Positions 18,776-29,500 of a DNA stretch of 64,000 nt are shown piece by piece. Position 1 is the first letter of the stretch. The number at the start of each line of letters is the position of its first letter. Origin of the DNA: Butyrivibrio sp. AE3004. Lineage in GTDB: Bacteria; Bacillota; Clostridia; Lachnospirales; Lachnospiraceae. The stretch spans positions 1-64,000 of the forward strand of contig NZ_JNLQ01000001.1 of NCBI RefSeq assembly GCF_000703165.1, written 5' to 3'. The notes beneath the pieces are model-generated. The model did no database searches, was not told the DNA's origin, and worked only from the letters and a program-made list of their open reading frames with translations. The position numbers and the translations under genes are program-made.

Positions 18776-20809
18776 TCAAACTTTAAATACATTTATAAGG
18801 TTTTCTATTTCTTCTGAAGAATCACTGACAGCGGTAGCACTGTGATCAACTCCTTTGGAATTCTCTGCAACCAGCTCTGCACTGGAGGTGAGGTGTGTCG
18901 CAGTAGCACTTACCTCCTGTGTGCTTGCAGATTGCTCTTCTGAAATAGCTGCCATGGAGGTTGCGATTTCGTCTACACTGCCAACCTTTGCGATCATATC
19001 TCCAACTATGTCGCTGGTCTCGTCCAGACTCTTGAAAATTTCCTCGAATGTAGTGCCTGCAGTATTGACTGCCTCCATATTAGAGTTAATCTCATTCATA
19101 TTAGATTGAGATTTATGCGAAAGTTCTTCTATCTGAACTGTTATTTCTTTGATGATAGTAGATATCTGCTGTGTTGAATCAGCAGAGTTCTGTGCAAGCT
19201 GTCCAATTTCCTGAGCAACAACTGCGAAGCCTTTTCCTGCTTCGCCTGCTCTTGCAGCCTCGATAGAAGCATTAAGTGACAGGAGGTTTGTCTGGCTGGA
19301 GATAGAGTTGATCATATCTACTATAGAGTTGATCTTCTGGGCGGATTCTCCGACAACGGAAACAACTTCGTTCATATCTTCCATAGACTTTGCTATTCCG
19401 GTCATACCGCTTTGGACAACTTCCATATCACGCTGGCCGTCTTTTGCCTTCGTTACAAGAGAATCCATTACATTTCTTGTCTGTTGGCTCTTATCTGTAA
19501 GGTTTGCAACTTCCTGAGCAAGGGTTGTGGCCTGGTTTGCAAGTTCTGTTACTGCATCTGCCATATCATCCATAGCGCCTTGTATTTGCTGCATAGCTTT
19601 GGACTGTTCATCTGCCTGCAGATTCAAGTCGCTTGATGCACTCTTGGAATTATTGGCTTCTCCTGCGAGTTTTTCAGTTACATCCTTCATCTTTATCAGG
19701 GTATCACGCATCTGAACAACATAATCAGCCATATTGTTGTTCATAAGACCGATTTCATTTTCTTTTGAGCTTGTACCCTTAGCTATCTTTACAGTAAAGT
19801 CACCATGAGATATACGAGTGATATTCTCGGTAAGCCTGCTGACAGGCTTTGCGATCATATTGTTAAGAACAAAGATCATTACTACAGTACCTGCCAATAC
19901 TATTATTACACCGATAATAGCAATGATGATAATAAACCTGTTTAATTCTGCAAGGACATCACTTTTCTTTACGAAGGATGCAAGATACCAGTTTGTCCCC
20001 TTGACTGCATCGATTGAAACGTAATAATCAGCGCCATCCGTTCCGTGAAGAAGGAATACGTTATCTTTTCCGCCGGATGTAGTTACTTTGGAAATTTCCT
20101 GAATAAAGTTGTCGTTAGGATAGTCCGAGACATCTTTACCAATTTGATCTGCTGCAGGTGATGCGACCATTATGGTTCCATCGAACATCATAGTTGAACC
20201 TGTTCCGAGAGGTTTATAGGCACTTGTGGTCTCCGAAATTCCTGATAAAACGATATCAATAGAAAGGACACCGGTTCTTCCGTCTGCTAGCGTAACACCG
20301 CGTGATCCGCAGACAACTATATTTCCGGTTGTCAAATCCGTTGAAGGACTTCCCAGGACTATTTCGGACTTTCCCTGTCCATTTTGATACCAGGCTCTGG
20401 TGGTCGGATCATAGTCTGCATCAGGCACCCAGCCGCCACCATCATAGAACTGGTCTTTACCAAATGCGAGGTATACATCACTGACTACTCCCGGATATTC
20501 ATTCATTCCGGGTTCCAAAGATTTTAGAATTGCAGTATCGTCAGCGTAACTGGAAGCTTCAAGTGTATCTGCATATGCGTTGTAATAGGAAATAATGCCT
20601 TCCATCTTTCCTGCAATGTCGGATGCATTTTTTCTTGCTTCCTGCTGGAGACCATTCTGTGCGCTTTCTATAATGATGTTTCTTGCATTGAATGCCAGGA
20701 AAATAGTAATAAATGCAATCGCAGATATTACCATGGGAAGTAATATTGCCAGCAACTGACCGGTAATATGTTTACTTTCTATTTTGGTGCCGTTTCCATT
20801 ATTTGCCAT
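18776..20809 (-). CDS. Methyl-accepting chemotaxis protein, dCache sensor
   Basis: A 677-residue transmembrane chemoreceptor. A short cytoplasmic start is followed by a membrane span (about 17-40), an extracytoplasmic dCache-like domain (about 45-285; [13 protein letters not shown] and [11 protein letters not shown]), a second span (about 290-315), HAMP (about 315-370) and an MCP signalling coil with the hairpin tip [27 protein letters not shown] precedes the ATG. The dCache fold usually binds amino acids or small organics; the ligand is unknown. The presence of a chemoreceptor implies a motile organism. Confidence 0.93.
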   Translation of the reverse strand: MANNGNGTKIESKHITGQLLAILLPMVISAIAFITIFLAFNARNIIIESAQNGLQQEARKNASDIAGKMEGIISYYNAYADTLEASSYADDTAILKSLEPGMNEYPGVVSDVYLAFGKDQFYDGGGWVPDADYDPTTRAWYQNGQGKSEIVLGSPSTDLTTGNIVVCGSRGVTLADGRTGVLSIDIVLSGISETTSAYKPLGTGSTMMFDGTIMVASPAADQIGKDVSDYPNDNFIQEISKVTTSGGKDNVFLLHGTDGADYYVSIDAVKGTNWYLASFVKKSDVLAELNRFIIIIAIIGVIIVLAGTVVMIFVLNNMIAKPVSRLTENITRISHGDFTVKIAKGTSSKENEIGLMNNNMADYVVQMRDTLIKMKDVTEKLAGEANNSKSASSDLNLQADEQSKAMQQIQGAMDDMADAVTELANQATTLAQEVANLTDKSQQTRNVMDSLVTKAKDGQRDMEVVQSGMTGIAKSMEDMNEVVSVVGESAQKINSIVDMINSISSQTNLLSLNASIEAARAGEAGKGFAVVAQEIGQLAQNSADSTQQISTIIKEITVQIEELSHKSQSNMNEINSNMEAVNTAGTTFEEIFKSLDETSDIVGDMIAKVGSVDEIATSMAAISEEQSASTQEVSATATHLTSSAELVAENSKGVDHSATAVSDSSEEIENLINVFKV

Positions 20810-21078
20810 ATTATGATCCTCCGCGTAGTTTACAGTAATATGCTTATATTTTATATGATAATCCGATAGTTTCGGGTTAAGCTCGTATTAAATCTTTATT
20901 ATATTTTTGTGAAGGGGCTATATATTTTTTGCTGAAATAGTAGCGTTTTTGCCCTATAGGAATTATGGCACAAGGATTTTATTTGATTTTTAGAATTAAC
21001 TGTGAAAAAGCATAGTAAAATATGATTGTATACTTACTAAAGAACAAAGCGGGTTTTTGAAAAAAGGAGACAGATACT

Positions 21079-23757
21079 ATGCTGAATCTTGTACCGGAAA
21101 TTGCTGAAGAATATGTAACCTTAAAACACAGTGAAAATATCTTTCATGATGCTCTGACGGAGGTTCAAAAGGGCGAAACTCATTTTCATGTGACTGACCC
21201 CAAGGGACAGGTGCCTGATTACAATCTGGAATACATCGAGAATATGATGATGTTTCCGGAACAGGTAAGAGGTCTTATCACCAAGATGACAAACGGCGGA
21301 GCCGTTTACGGACGATACCTTTATTATGATGAAACAGACATTGATAACATCTGTCTTGATTTCTTGAAGCAGTTTAAGAAGATTGAGATGGAAGTAGTGG
21401 ACGAGTACAGTATTGGTGTGACCAGGATAGCGCTTGAGCATACGGACATACCTGTTTATTTCACGGACGATAGAATCAAGTGGTTTATAGGAGAAACGAA
21501 CAGCCTCCATATAGTGGACAGTCTCCCTGAAGAGCCCGATAAGGACACTCTGAGGGTTATAGCCGGCGCTTTTGAAATGGGTTATACGAAGCGTGACTGG
21601 CATAGAGTGGGTTCAGTGGCAGCTTTCCAGAATCTGTTTTTCTGGCAGGCATTTACCGGCGGAAAAAAGGGTCCCTTTAAATATATTGAAGTTATAATGT
21701 CACAGATTACAGGAATCGGCGGACTTTTGTCCCAGATATCAATCGTTACCCATGCCGGAGAACCCAGAGGCCTGCAGACCTTCTTAAGACCAGGATGTAC
21801 AAGATATTCGGAGGAACTTCTGGGCAAGTATTTTCATATAAATCCAAAGCCGGCGGATGCAACAGAAGATAATACGCTCGTTCTGAGCGACCTGTATTCT
21901 GTTTTTTCAACCTCATGGTATGCAAACCAGTATCCTTCCAACTTTGATGAGAGCATTCTGGATGAAGGCTTTGCAGCAGAAATGCGAGAATATGCTGATG
22001 CTATTCTCGGTGGCAGAAGGGTACTCGGAGTACTTGCCAGGGGAACAGATTACGTTACTTTGAACCTGGGTGGAGACAGACGCCACGCGACTCCTGATCA
22101 GATGATATCCGCAATACAGGATTGGATGGAGGAAGGAAAATACGACAAGATATTCCTGGCTACGGAAGATAAAGATAATCTCGATAAGATACGAGCAGCT
22201 TTTCCCGGGAAGGTTATGGCTATTTCCCAGGAGAGACACACTGTCTCAGAGATGCAAAAGAAAAACAGCTCGATCATCTATGAATTCGAGCAAAAGCTTA
22301 ACACGGGCAAGGCATACTCGGATGCGCTTGAGGATACAACCGTTAATTATTTCTATGCGCTGTATATTCTGGCAAGATGCGATGCATTTCTGTGCTCCGG
22401 ACAGTGTAACGGATGGGATACTGTCAGGGCTCTTAACGGCGGCAAATTTGAAAAAGCAAGAAAACTTATGGTGACCTTTGAGGGAGATCCTGCAGTAGAG
22501 AAGTTTAAGGAAATCCGCCCTATTACCGCAGGAATGTTTGCAAGAGGAGCGTATCCTGTCGGTAAGGCATTCTTTATGACTTACAGATTTGACCTTCGTG
22601 ATAAGGTTGACAGCGATGCTATAAAGAGTGCCTGGGAGAAGACGCTTAAGGTTTATCCCTACCTTACTTACGCTGTGGAAACACGCGGCGGTAAGCTTGT
22701 TTTCCTGGAAAACAAATTGCCCTTTGTGATAAAAGAAACTGCGGAAATAACAGAACCTTTTTCAAGAAGTGGTAATTTCCACACGGTAACCTTTTGTTAC
22801 ATGGCGAATACACTTTGGATATATGCGGACCATGTACCATTTGACGGTACAGGCTTTATGCATGTTCTGGAGACATTTTTCTATCATTATTACTGTGATG
22901 CAGATAATCATGAATATGATGTTCCGGAGGGTGTTTTTACCGAGAAGGATGGCGTAGTAGAGGGTCAGGAAGAAGATGCATACCTTATGGCGAATCCCAT
23001 TGATCCGAAGGAAGTAATGGGGAAGATGCTTGGTGGAAAAATTTTCGTGGCTAAGGAAACTGTTCAGGATGACATATTTGCTCAAAAAGAAAACTGCCGT
23101 GGCTACTGTATAAGTGTACCAAGTGGGGAAATGATGAAATACACGAAGTCGGTTAAGGGTAGTCCTATGTCGGTACTGTCGGTTTTATTTGCCAAGGCGA
23201 TGGAAAGAGAGAATCCTGAAAATAAGCTGCCCATCAGTATGATGACACCTATAAGTATCAGAAAGGTTATGGGAAATGAAAACTCGCTACTTCATCAGGT
23301 TGTACATGCATACTACGAGTTTAAAACTGATGAGCTTTCCGAAAGTGATGATGAGACACTTAACACCAAATACAGAGCTTTTCTTAAGGGATATACAGGA
23401 GAAGAAAATATCAGGATGCTTTGCGGCGTTTACCGTGGAATATGCGAAGGCTATGCGAAGGCATTTGCTGCAGGTGCTCTTGATAACATAATTCTTGAGC
23501 AGCGTTCACATATGAACGGCTCATTTGGCGTAAGCTATCTGGGAACCCTCAGAACAGGTGATTATGGTGATAAGATACGTATGACTGCATTCCATGCCAT
23601 GCAGGAGAAGGGAATCATGTTGCAGACCACAGAGGTGGGAGATCACTTCTACATAGACTGGTATCAGGGATTCCCGGGAGAGAGGTATGCGGCAGCAATG
23701 AGAGACCTGATGCTTGAGGCAGGGATGAAAAACGTGACCATTGAGCGCGTAGAATGA
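21079..23757 (+). CDS. Fused O-fucosyltransferase-like / condensation-type acyltransferase
   Basis: An 892-residue protein with two unlike halves. Residues about 300-470 resemble the O-fucosyltransferase/NodZ-type fold: VLGVLARGTDYVTL (Arg321, GDP-sugar contact in the family), YDKIFLATEDKDNL and a Cys-rich DAFLCSGQCNG. Residues about 500-892 resemble condensation/alcohol-acyltransferase enzymes, with the motif ADHVPFDGTG (His585, Asp589, Gly590, i.e. HxxxDG). The first 190 residues are unassigned. GGAGA precedes the ATG. No membrane span or signal is seen. A plausible job is making an acylated fucosyl-type glycan or glycolipid, but substrates are unknown. Confidence 0.65.
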   Translation: MLNLVPEIAEEYVTLKHSENIFHDALTEVQKGETHFHVTDPKGQVPDYNLEYIENMMMFPEQVRGLITKMTNGGAVYGRYLYYDETDIDNICLDFLKQFKKIEMEVVDEYSIGVTRIALEHTDIPVYFTDDRIKWFIGETNSLHIVDSLPEEPDKDTLRVIAGAFEMGYTKRDWHRVGSVAAFQNLFFWQAFTGGKKGPFKYIEVIMSQITGIGGLLSQISIVTHAGEPRGLQTFLRPGCTRYSEELLGKYFHINPKPADATEDNTLVLSDLYSVFSTSWYANQYPSNFDESILDEGFAAEMREYADAILGGRRVLGVLARGTDYVTLNLGGDRRHATPDQMISAIQDWMEEGKYDKIFLATEDKDNLDKIRAAFPGKVMAISQERHTVSEMQKKNSSIIYEFEQKLNTGKAYSDALEDTTVNYFYALYILARCDAFLCSGQCNGWDTVRALNGGKFEKARKLMVTFEGDPAVEKFKEIRPITAGMFARGAYPVGKAFFMTYRFDLRDKVDSDAIKSAWEKTLKVYPYLTYAVETRGGKLVFLENKLPFVIKETAEITEPFSRSGNFHTVTFCYMANTLWIYADHVPFDGTGFMHVLETFFYHYYCDADNHEYDVPEGVFTEKDGVVEGQEEDAYLMANPIDPKEVMGKMLGGKIFVAKETVQDDIFAQKENCRGYCISVPSGEMMKYTKSVKGSPMSVLSVLFAKAMERENPENKLPISMMTPISIRKVMGNENSLLHQVVHAYYEFKTDELSESDDETLNTKYRAFLKGYTGEENIRMLCGVYRGICEGYAKAFAAGALDNIILEQRSHMNGSFGVSYLGTLRTGDYGDKIRMTAFHAMQEKGIMLQTTEVGDHFYIDWYQGFPGERYAAAMRDLMLEAGMKNVTIERVE

Positions 23758-23790
23758 TAGGTGCTTAATGGCTTAAGAAAGGCGGATTCT

Positions 23791-24669
23791 ATGCATTTTG
23801 TTGATGCTAAAGGAATTCTGACCGGTAGTGGTGGACGCTACGGCATGAATATATATCGTGGATGTTCCCATGGGTGCATCTATTGTGACAGCCGGAGTAA
23901 ATGCTATCAGTTTACGCATTCTTTTGAAGACATAGAGGTAAAGAAAAATGCACCGGAGCTTTTGGAAAAGACGCTGAAGTCAAAAAGAAAAAAGTGTATG
24001 ATCGGCACCGGTTCGATGTCGGATCCTTATATGCATTGCGAAAAAGAACTGCAGCTTACAAGAAAATGTCTGGAAATAATATATCAGAACGGATTCGGTG
24101 TTGCGGTTCAGACAAAATCTGACCTTATTTTACGAGATATTGATTTACTTGATGAAATTAATCGTTCCGCAAAATGCGTTGTTCAGATGACGCTTACAAC
24201 TTATGATGATGATCTGTGCCGGATATTGGAGCCGAATGTCTGCAATACAAAACGGCGGATTGAGGTTTTGGAAAAGATGCAGGAGAGGGGGATTCCGACA
24301 ATTGTTTGGATCACCCCTATTCTGCCGTTTATCAATGATACCAAGGAAAATGTTACAGCTATTATGAATGAATGCGTTCGTCTTGGTGTAAAGGGCATTA
24401 TCAATTTTGGTATGGGACTTACACTCAGGGAAGGTGACCGGGAATATTATTATGCGGCACTTGATAAGTTTTTCCCCGGGATGAAAGAACGGTACATTAA
24501 ACGATATGGTAACGACTATGAGCTGCCAAGTCCGAATGCTAAAGAACTGACAGGACTATTTCGTCATATTTGTAAAGAGAACGGAATCATGTCAAATCCG
24601 GATGAGTGCTTTGGATATATGCAAAAGCTTCCGGATAAATATACACAGATGAGCATATTTGACCTGTAG
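23791..24669 (+). CDS. SPL-family radical SAM protein
   Basis: About 292 residues. The radical SAM cluster motif is RGCSHGCIYC (CxxxCxxC) near residue 27, followed by GTGSMSDPY and a TIM-barrel pattern. This matches the spore-photoproduct-lyase-like group of short radical SAM proteins. The frame opens at GTG 23761, but ATG 23791 has AAGGCGG seven bases upstream. It begins 33 bases after the fusion gene and is probably in one operon with it. The substrate is not known for most members, and the protein is too divergent to call a true lyase. Confidence 0.82.
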   Translation: MHFVDAKGILTGSGGRYGMNIYRGCSHGCIYCDSRSKCYQFTHSFEDIEVKKNAPELLEKTLKSKRKKCMIGTGSMSDPYMHCEKELQLTRKCLEIIYQNGFGVAVQTKSDLILRDIDLLDEINRSAKCVVQMTLTTYDDDLCRILEPNVCNTKRRIEVLEKMQERGIPTIVWITPILPFINDTKENVTAIMNECVRLGVKGIINFGMGLTLREGDREYYYAALDKFFPGMKERYIKRYGNDYELPSPNAKELTGLFRHICKENGIMSNPDECFGYMQKLPDKYTQMSIFDL

Positions 24670-24724
24670 AGGGGCTTTATGTTGTCGTGCGTATTTTGAA
24701 TATGTGTTTTTAGAGGAGCGTACA

Positions 24725-26071
24725 ATGAGTGATAATAAGAGCACAATAGAAAGACGACTTGTAAAAATTGAAGAATTCTACTGTCAGTTGGATAAATTCA
24801 TGGATGAACTGCCGGATGTTATTCCAAGTGAAATAAAAAAACTCATCAGAGACAAAATCTTAGGAGACAAAGAGCTCAAAGAACTTATAGAAGGGATAGA
24901 AAATCATCGACCACCAAGGTTCCTTTTGATAGGAAGGACAGGTGTAGGCAAGAGTAGTCTGATTAATGCTCTTAGCTCCAGTTATGTTGCTCCAGTCAGT
25001 GACGTAGAAAGCTGTACTTCAGAAACAAAAACTTATCCATGCTATGATGGTGAACGGAAAATAATGGATATTATGGATTCGAGAGGTATATCAGAATCCA
25101 TTTCAACTGATGAAAGAATAACAGCTGAGGATCAGCTTCTTTCAGATATTAGTGACTTTAATCCGGATGTTGTCCTTTTTTTGTTAGCAGCAACTCATAG
25201 GGATAATATAGATAAAGACGCTGAATTTTTAAAAAAGGTTAAGCAGAAGTACTTAGATATTAATAAAGTTGATGTTCCTGTGTTAGTTGTAATTAATAAA
25301 GCGGATGAAGTTCAGCCTAGCAGAATCAAGGAACCATCCGAATACAATCTTGCCAAAAAAGAGAATCTTCAAAATATTGTGGCTTATTATAAGAAAATCT
25401 GTCAGGAAAACGGACTTATTATAAATGGAATAATAGATGTGTCCAGTTATATGGAATGGATGGACGAAGAAGGGATGAGCGTTCAACCATCAGATATAAG
25501 TGAGATGCTACAATCTGAAATAAATAATCTGCAGATTGATTTTGACGGCAGATATCATATTGAAGAGCTCAGGGATAAGCTAGAGGAAGCAATCCAGGAT
25601 TTTGATGCAAAGATGGGATTTAGAATGGCTTTGCAATTAAATGAACTTGTAAGAAAAATGGCTATAAGTATTGTAAATTCGTTTGCAGCCATAGCAGGTG
25701 CGGTTGCATTTGCCAATATTCCTATAGCTGATATGTATGTCTTATTAGTGGTTCAGGCTATTATGGTAACGCTGATAGCAGGTCTTAGTGGAAGGGATAT
25801 TTCTTTAGATACCGGTAAAGAATTTCTGGCATCGCTTTTCTTAACCGGAGGTGCCGGAGCTATATTCAGGGCTATAGCACATGGGGCAGTAAAGTTTGTC
25901 CCGGTTGCGGGAGGCGTAATTAATTCAGGAATAGCGATAACCGGTACGAAGGCAATCGGAGCTGCTTCTGTAAAGTATTATGTAGATGGTGTAAGTATCG
26001 AAGAAGCGCGTGAGATTTTCAAAAAAGAAAATTCAGTGAAAAAGCAGGAAATAGAGGATGCCACGCTATGA
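24725..26071 (+). CDS. Membrane-associated GTPase (Era/YfjP-like)
   Basis: A 448-residue protein. The G domain is clear: G1 GRTGVGKSSL (about residues 70-79), G3 DSRG in place of the usual DxxG context, and G4 NKAD near 200. A helical stretch and two or three hydrophobic segments follow (VVQAIMVTLIAGL, FLTGGAGAIFRAIAHGAV, AITGTKAIGAASV), similar to the YcjF/DUF697-type tail. The start at 24725 has AGGAGCG upstream; an in-frame start at 24659 would overlap the radical SAM gene. It ends inside a strong hairpin. Cellular role unknown. Confidence 0.8.
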   Translation: MSDNKSTIERRLVKIEEFYCQLDKFMDELPDVIPSEIKKLIRDKILGDKELKELIEGIENHRPPRFLLIGRTGVGKSSLINALSSSYVAPVSDVESCTSETKTYPCYDGERKIMDIMDSRGISESISTDERITAEDQLLSDISDFNPDVVLFLLAATHRDNIDKDAEFLKKVKQKYLDINKVDVPVLVVINKADEVQPSRIKEPSEYNLAKKENLQNIVAYYKKICQENGLIINGIIDVSSYMEWMDEEGMSVQPSDISEMLQSEINNLQIDFDGRYHIEELRDKLEEAIQDFDAKMGFRMALQLNELVRKMAISIVNSFAAIAGAVAFANIPIADMYVLLVVQAIMVTLIAGLSGRDISLDTGKEFLASLFLTGGAGAIFRAIAHGAVKFVPVAGGVINSGIAITGTKAIGAASVKYYVDGVSIEEAREIFKKENSVKKQEIEDATL

Positions 26072-26088
26072 ATTAGCGTGGCATCCTC
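26054..26088. terminator. Perfect 15-bp hairpin over the GTPase stop
   Basis: GAGGATGCCACGCTA (26054-26068) pairs exactly with TAGCGTGGCATCCTC (26074-26088) around a five-base loop that contains the start of the TGA stop. It has no T-run on the plus side and only a weak one on the minus side. It lies between convergent genes and may end transcription or protect the 3' end. Confidence 0.6.
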
Positions 26089-26103
26089 AAATAAATTGCT
26101 TAC

Positions 26104-26517
26104 TTAATTCATTCCGGTGGTAAAAGGCGTTGTCATAATGCCGCTTTCAGAACCATCGGGATAGATGAGTTTGATAGTGCCATTATCATCAAAATGATAT
26201 TCGGTAAGTAGCCCTTCATGAACAAGTTTATCTAATTCTTCTTTGAGAAGTGAATTAAGATTCTCGTCCTCACCGTACTCAGTTAGAATTTTAATTATTC
26301 GCTGTGTAACAGGATTCATGTTTTCACCTAAATTGTCTTCTTTATTGACTGCGTCTTCGCCATTGGCATCGAAGAGATCAGATTCACTTTCTTTTGAAGC
26401 AAGTGTTGAATTTTGTAAAAGTGAATCTTTCGATACTTCGGAATTCCCCTTGCATCCTGCGAGGATGCAAAGGGTTATCAATATAAGGAAAAATATTGTA
26501 TCCGGTTTTTTTATCAT
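26104..26517 (-). CDS. Small lipoprotein coupled to the caspase-like gene
   Basis: A 137-residue lipoprotein: hydrophobic signal FFLILITLCILAGCKG with a clean lipobox (LAGC). An acidic, Ser-rich linker follows, and then a small domain (about 70-137) with YHFDDNGTIKLIYPDGS. Its ATG overlaps the stop of the large secreted protein by four bases (ATGA), so the two are translationally coupled and may act together, for example as protease and inhibitor or anchor. The family is not recognised; the partnership is inferred only from coupling. Confidence 0.75.
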   Translation of the reverse strand: MIKKPDTIFFLILITLCILAGCKGNSEVSKDSLLQNSTLASKESESDLFDANGEDAVNKEDNLGENMNPVTQRIIKILTEYGEDENLNSLLKEELDKLVHEGLLTEYHFDDNGTIKLIYPDGSESGIMTTPFTTGMN

Positions 26518-29500
26518 TTTACAACCACGTTATCAATTACGCCTGCAGTATCGTAAGCAGAATCACCAACATCCCATACCTTGAACTGGATAGTGACTTT
26601 CTTTCCTCTGTACGCGCTGATGTTATAAGAAGCGTTCTTCCAGCCTGTATGGTATGCAGTTGAGTCTCCGCCTTCGAAGTCAACATCGCTAAGCTTAAGC
26701 CAGGTTGATGAGTTGATTGTTTCTGAAGCAATTTCTTTAACAACGTTTCCTTCTGAATCAAGAAGATATGCCGCAAACTTGTCATCAAACTTTGAATTTA
26801 CATATTCCATCGGCTCTTCAGATACGCAGTCATAGCTAAAGCTGATGGTTGATGCGTTGTTTGGAACGATGAAGTCCTGCTTGATATAGCTGCCCTGAGT
26901 TCCATCGTAGTTTCCGGATTGTGAGCCCACACCGGTTGTGATGATAGCCATTCTGGAACCATCCTGAGGGAAAATCTCATCCAGACTGTAAAGAAGTCTG
27001 GTGTCTCCTTCTCTATACCAGCCGTTGAACTGAGGCTGCTCTTCAAAACTTCCGTTTATAAAATCTGTTGAAATATTGAAGGAAGCATCTTCTTTTCCTG
27101 TAAGAATAGGATAAGCAGGCTTGCGACCATCATTTGCACCATATACATTTTTGGCAGCTGTGAGAGCTTCCTTGGTGGTTTTGCCTACAAGCATCTGTTC
27201 AGCGAATTCCTTCATGAGATTTCTGCTGTAAGTTGCTAAAACAGTATTATGGAAACCAACTACAGTTTCAGCGCCAATGCCTGTAAGAGCTTTTGCCATT
27301 TTGTTATCAACATTTCCATCTTTACCCATAAATTCGCAAGTTTCTGAGAAAACTATTTTATTCCTTAGAGCGGAAGATGAATAATTAGCAGTAAAGAATT
27401 CAGGTTTTACCCAGTATCTTTCATCCCAAGTACCCTCTTCTGAATCCTTGCAGAGTACTCTTGCGATTCTGTGATTGTGCATATCCGCATAATATGTATT
27501 GTCCAGTGCATTGGTTGCACTTTCGTGTGTGCAAAGAACGGGACCACCATCATATGTGGAGCCATGCATACTGAATATTATCAGATCATATTTGTCGATT
27601 TGCTTTAGGGCAGCGACAGTAGCTTTTGTCTGATTATAATTTACGCCAAGCTTGGTCCAATCCGTTTTCAGAGTGTTATAGAATCCTGTTCTAAAGCTTG
27701 TATTAGCAAAACCAAAGAATACACCTGCTTTTATGCTCTTAGTACTTGCAGAATTACGCAATTTAAGAGAAGAAGGCACTTCTTTCATAAGTGAATTGAG
27801 TTTACCGCTATTAGAAAGATTACGGTCGGGTGCGGAGCCATTTGAATCGTCTGAAAACGGTTCAAGTGCCACACCGCCAAGAGATCCGTCTGTATATGTG
27901 AAAGGATAGATTGGATCTCCGGCTTTATAGTTACCTAATTCCTTAATGTTGCCTTCACTTTTAAGAGTTTCCAGAGCTGACTTTACAAGATCGGCATTTT
28001 TAGCTTTATCATCAGTAAATGAATCTGCAACTGACTTCAGTTTTGTATCTGTTTTAGACATCTGTTGTTTCTGTTCAGTTGACATTGTGCCGAGTACAGT
28101 GACGTTCATATTGTTTGATGTGATGGCCTTGTTGCCGACCATCGCAACAGCATGATAGGTAAATGTTCCCTTTTCATTATTAGAGTATTCTTTTAAGAAT
28201 GAATAAACAGCATCACCTTTCATGTCATCGCCACTGTTTTGGTATTTACCATCATCTACCATGGTGCCGACCAGATTGTTTGCTGAATCATATAATTTAA
28301 CGCTGTCAGCAAAACCGTCTACGTGCGCATAAAAAGTAGCTTTGTTACTGGCTGAAATACCTGCAACAAGATCCTGCGTAGGGATTTCGAGAGTGACGTT
28401 TGTAGCATAATCCTTAACAATAATGCTGATCTGTCCGACTACGCCGCTTCCGTCTTGTGCGGTTGCTGTAATGATAGCGACACCTTTCTTGATGGCATTA
28501 ATTGTACCGTCCTGCGAAACGGAAACTACGTCAGAATTTAAACTTTTCCATGCAACGGATTTATCTGTTGCATCGGAAGGTTCGATACCTGCGGTAAGTT
28601 TTGCTGAGGTACCTACGAGCATTCTTGCAGAGCCTGTCTCAGATTTTACATTGATGTTTTTAACAAGAGACTTAACGGTTACTTTAGCTTTTGCTGAAAT
28701 GCCGCTTCCATCGTTCGCAGTTGCGGTTATTGTGGCTGTTCCACCACGCTTACCTGTAATTTCACCTGTTTTTGAAACAGACACAATAGAAGTACTGCTG
28801 CTTGACCAGGTGATTTCTTTGTTTGTTGCGTTTTCAGGAAAAACTGTAGCTGATAATGTTGCCTTCTCACCTTTGTTTATTAAAAATTCTTCGGGATTGA
28901 TGGCTATGGATGAAACCTTTGTTTCATTAGCAACTACAATTACGTTAACGTTGGCTTTTTTGCCACTTCCGTCTGTTGCAGCAACAGTTATCTGTGAACT
29001 GCCGGTAGAAGCTGCTCTGATGACACCATTCTTATCAACAGATGCAATGTTAGGGTTGCTGCTTGTATACTCAAGTTTCTTGTTAGATGCATTTGAGGGT
29101 GATATGGTTGCTGTTATTTGTGATGTTTCACCTTCTTTAATGGTAAGTAAAGGTGTTGATGTAGAAACTGATGAGACCGGTGTACCTACGATGATGGTAC
29201 ATTTTGCAGTCTGCTTGGTTCCTGCGATTTTTGCTGTGATAGTTGTTTTGCCCTTTTTCTTGGCAACAACTACACCTTTGTCGTTTACGGTTGCTACCTT
29301 AGAGTTTTTACTACTGTAAACAACTTTTTTCTTTTTTGGATTTGTGGTAGCTTTGAGCTTTAACTTTTTACCCTTTTTTAAGGTGTATGTGCTGTGGTTA
29401 AGTGAAATCCTGGATGAAGATTTCTTTGCTGCATACACTGTTGAAGCGTCAATAGGTACCGATGTGACGGTCAGTACTATGACCAAAATTAGTGACAGAA

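Noticed and set aside
23791..24669. Radical SAM gene as a true spore photoproduct lyase
   Set aside because: Too short and lacking the long SplB N-terminal region; only the family-level resemblance holds.
28423..29319. Plus-strand 298-codon ORF antisense to the Big_2 protein
   Set aside because: It is a shadow of the repeated minus-strand coding sequence, without a ribosome site and with low-complexity translation.
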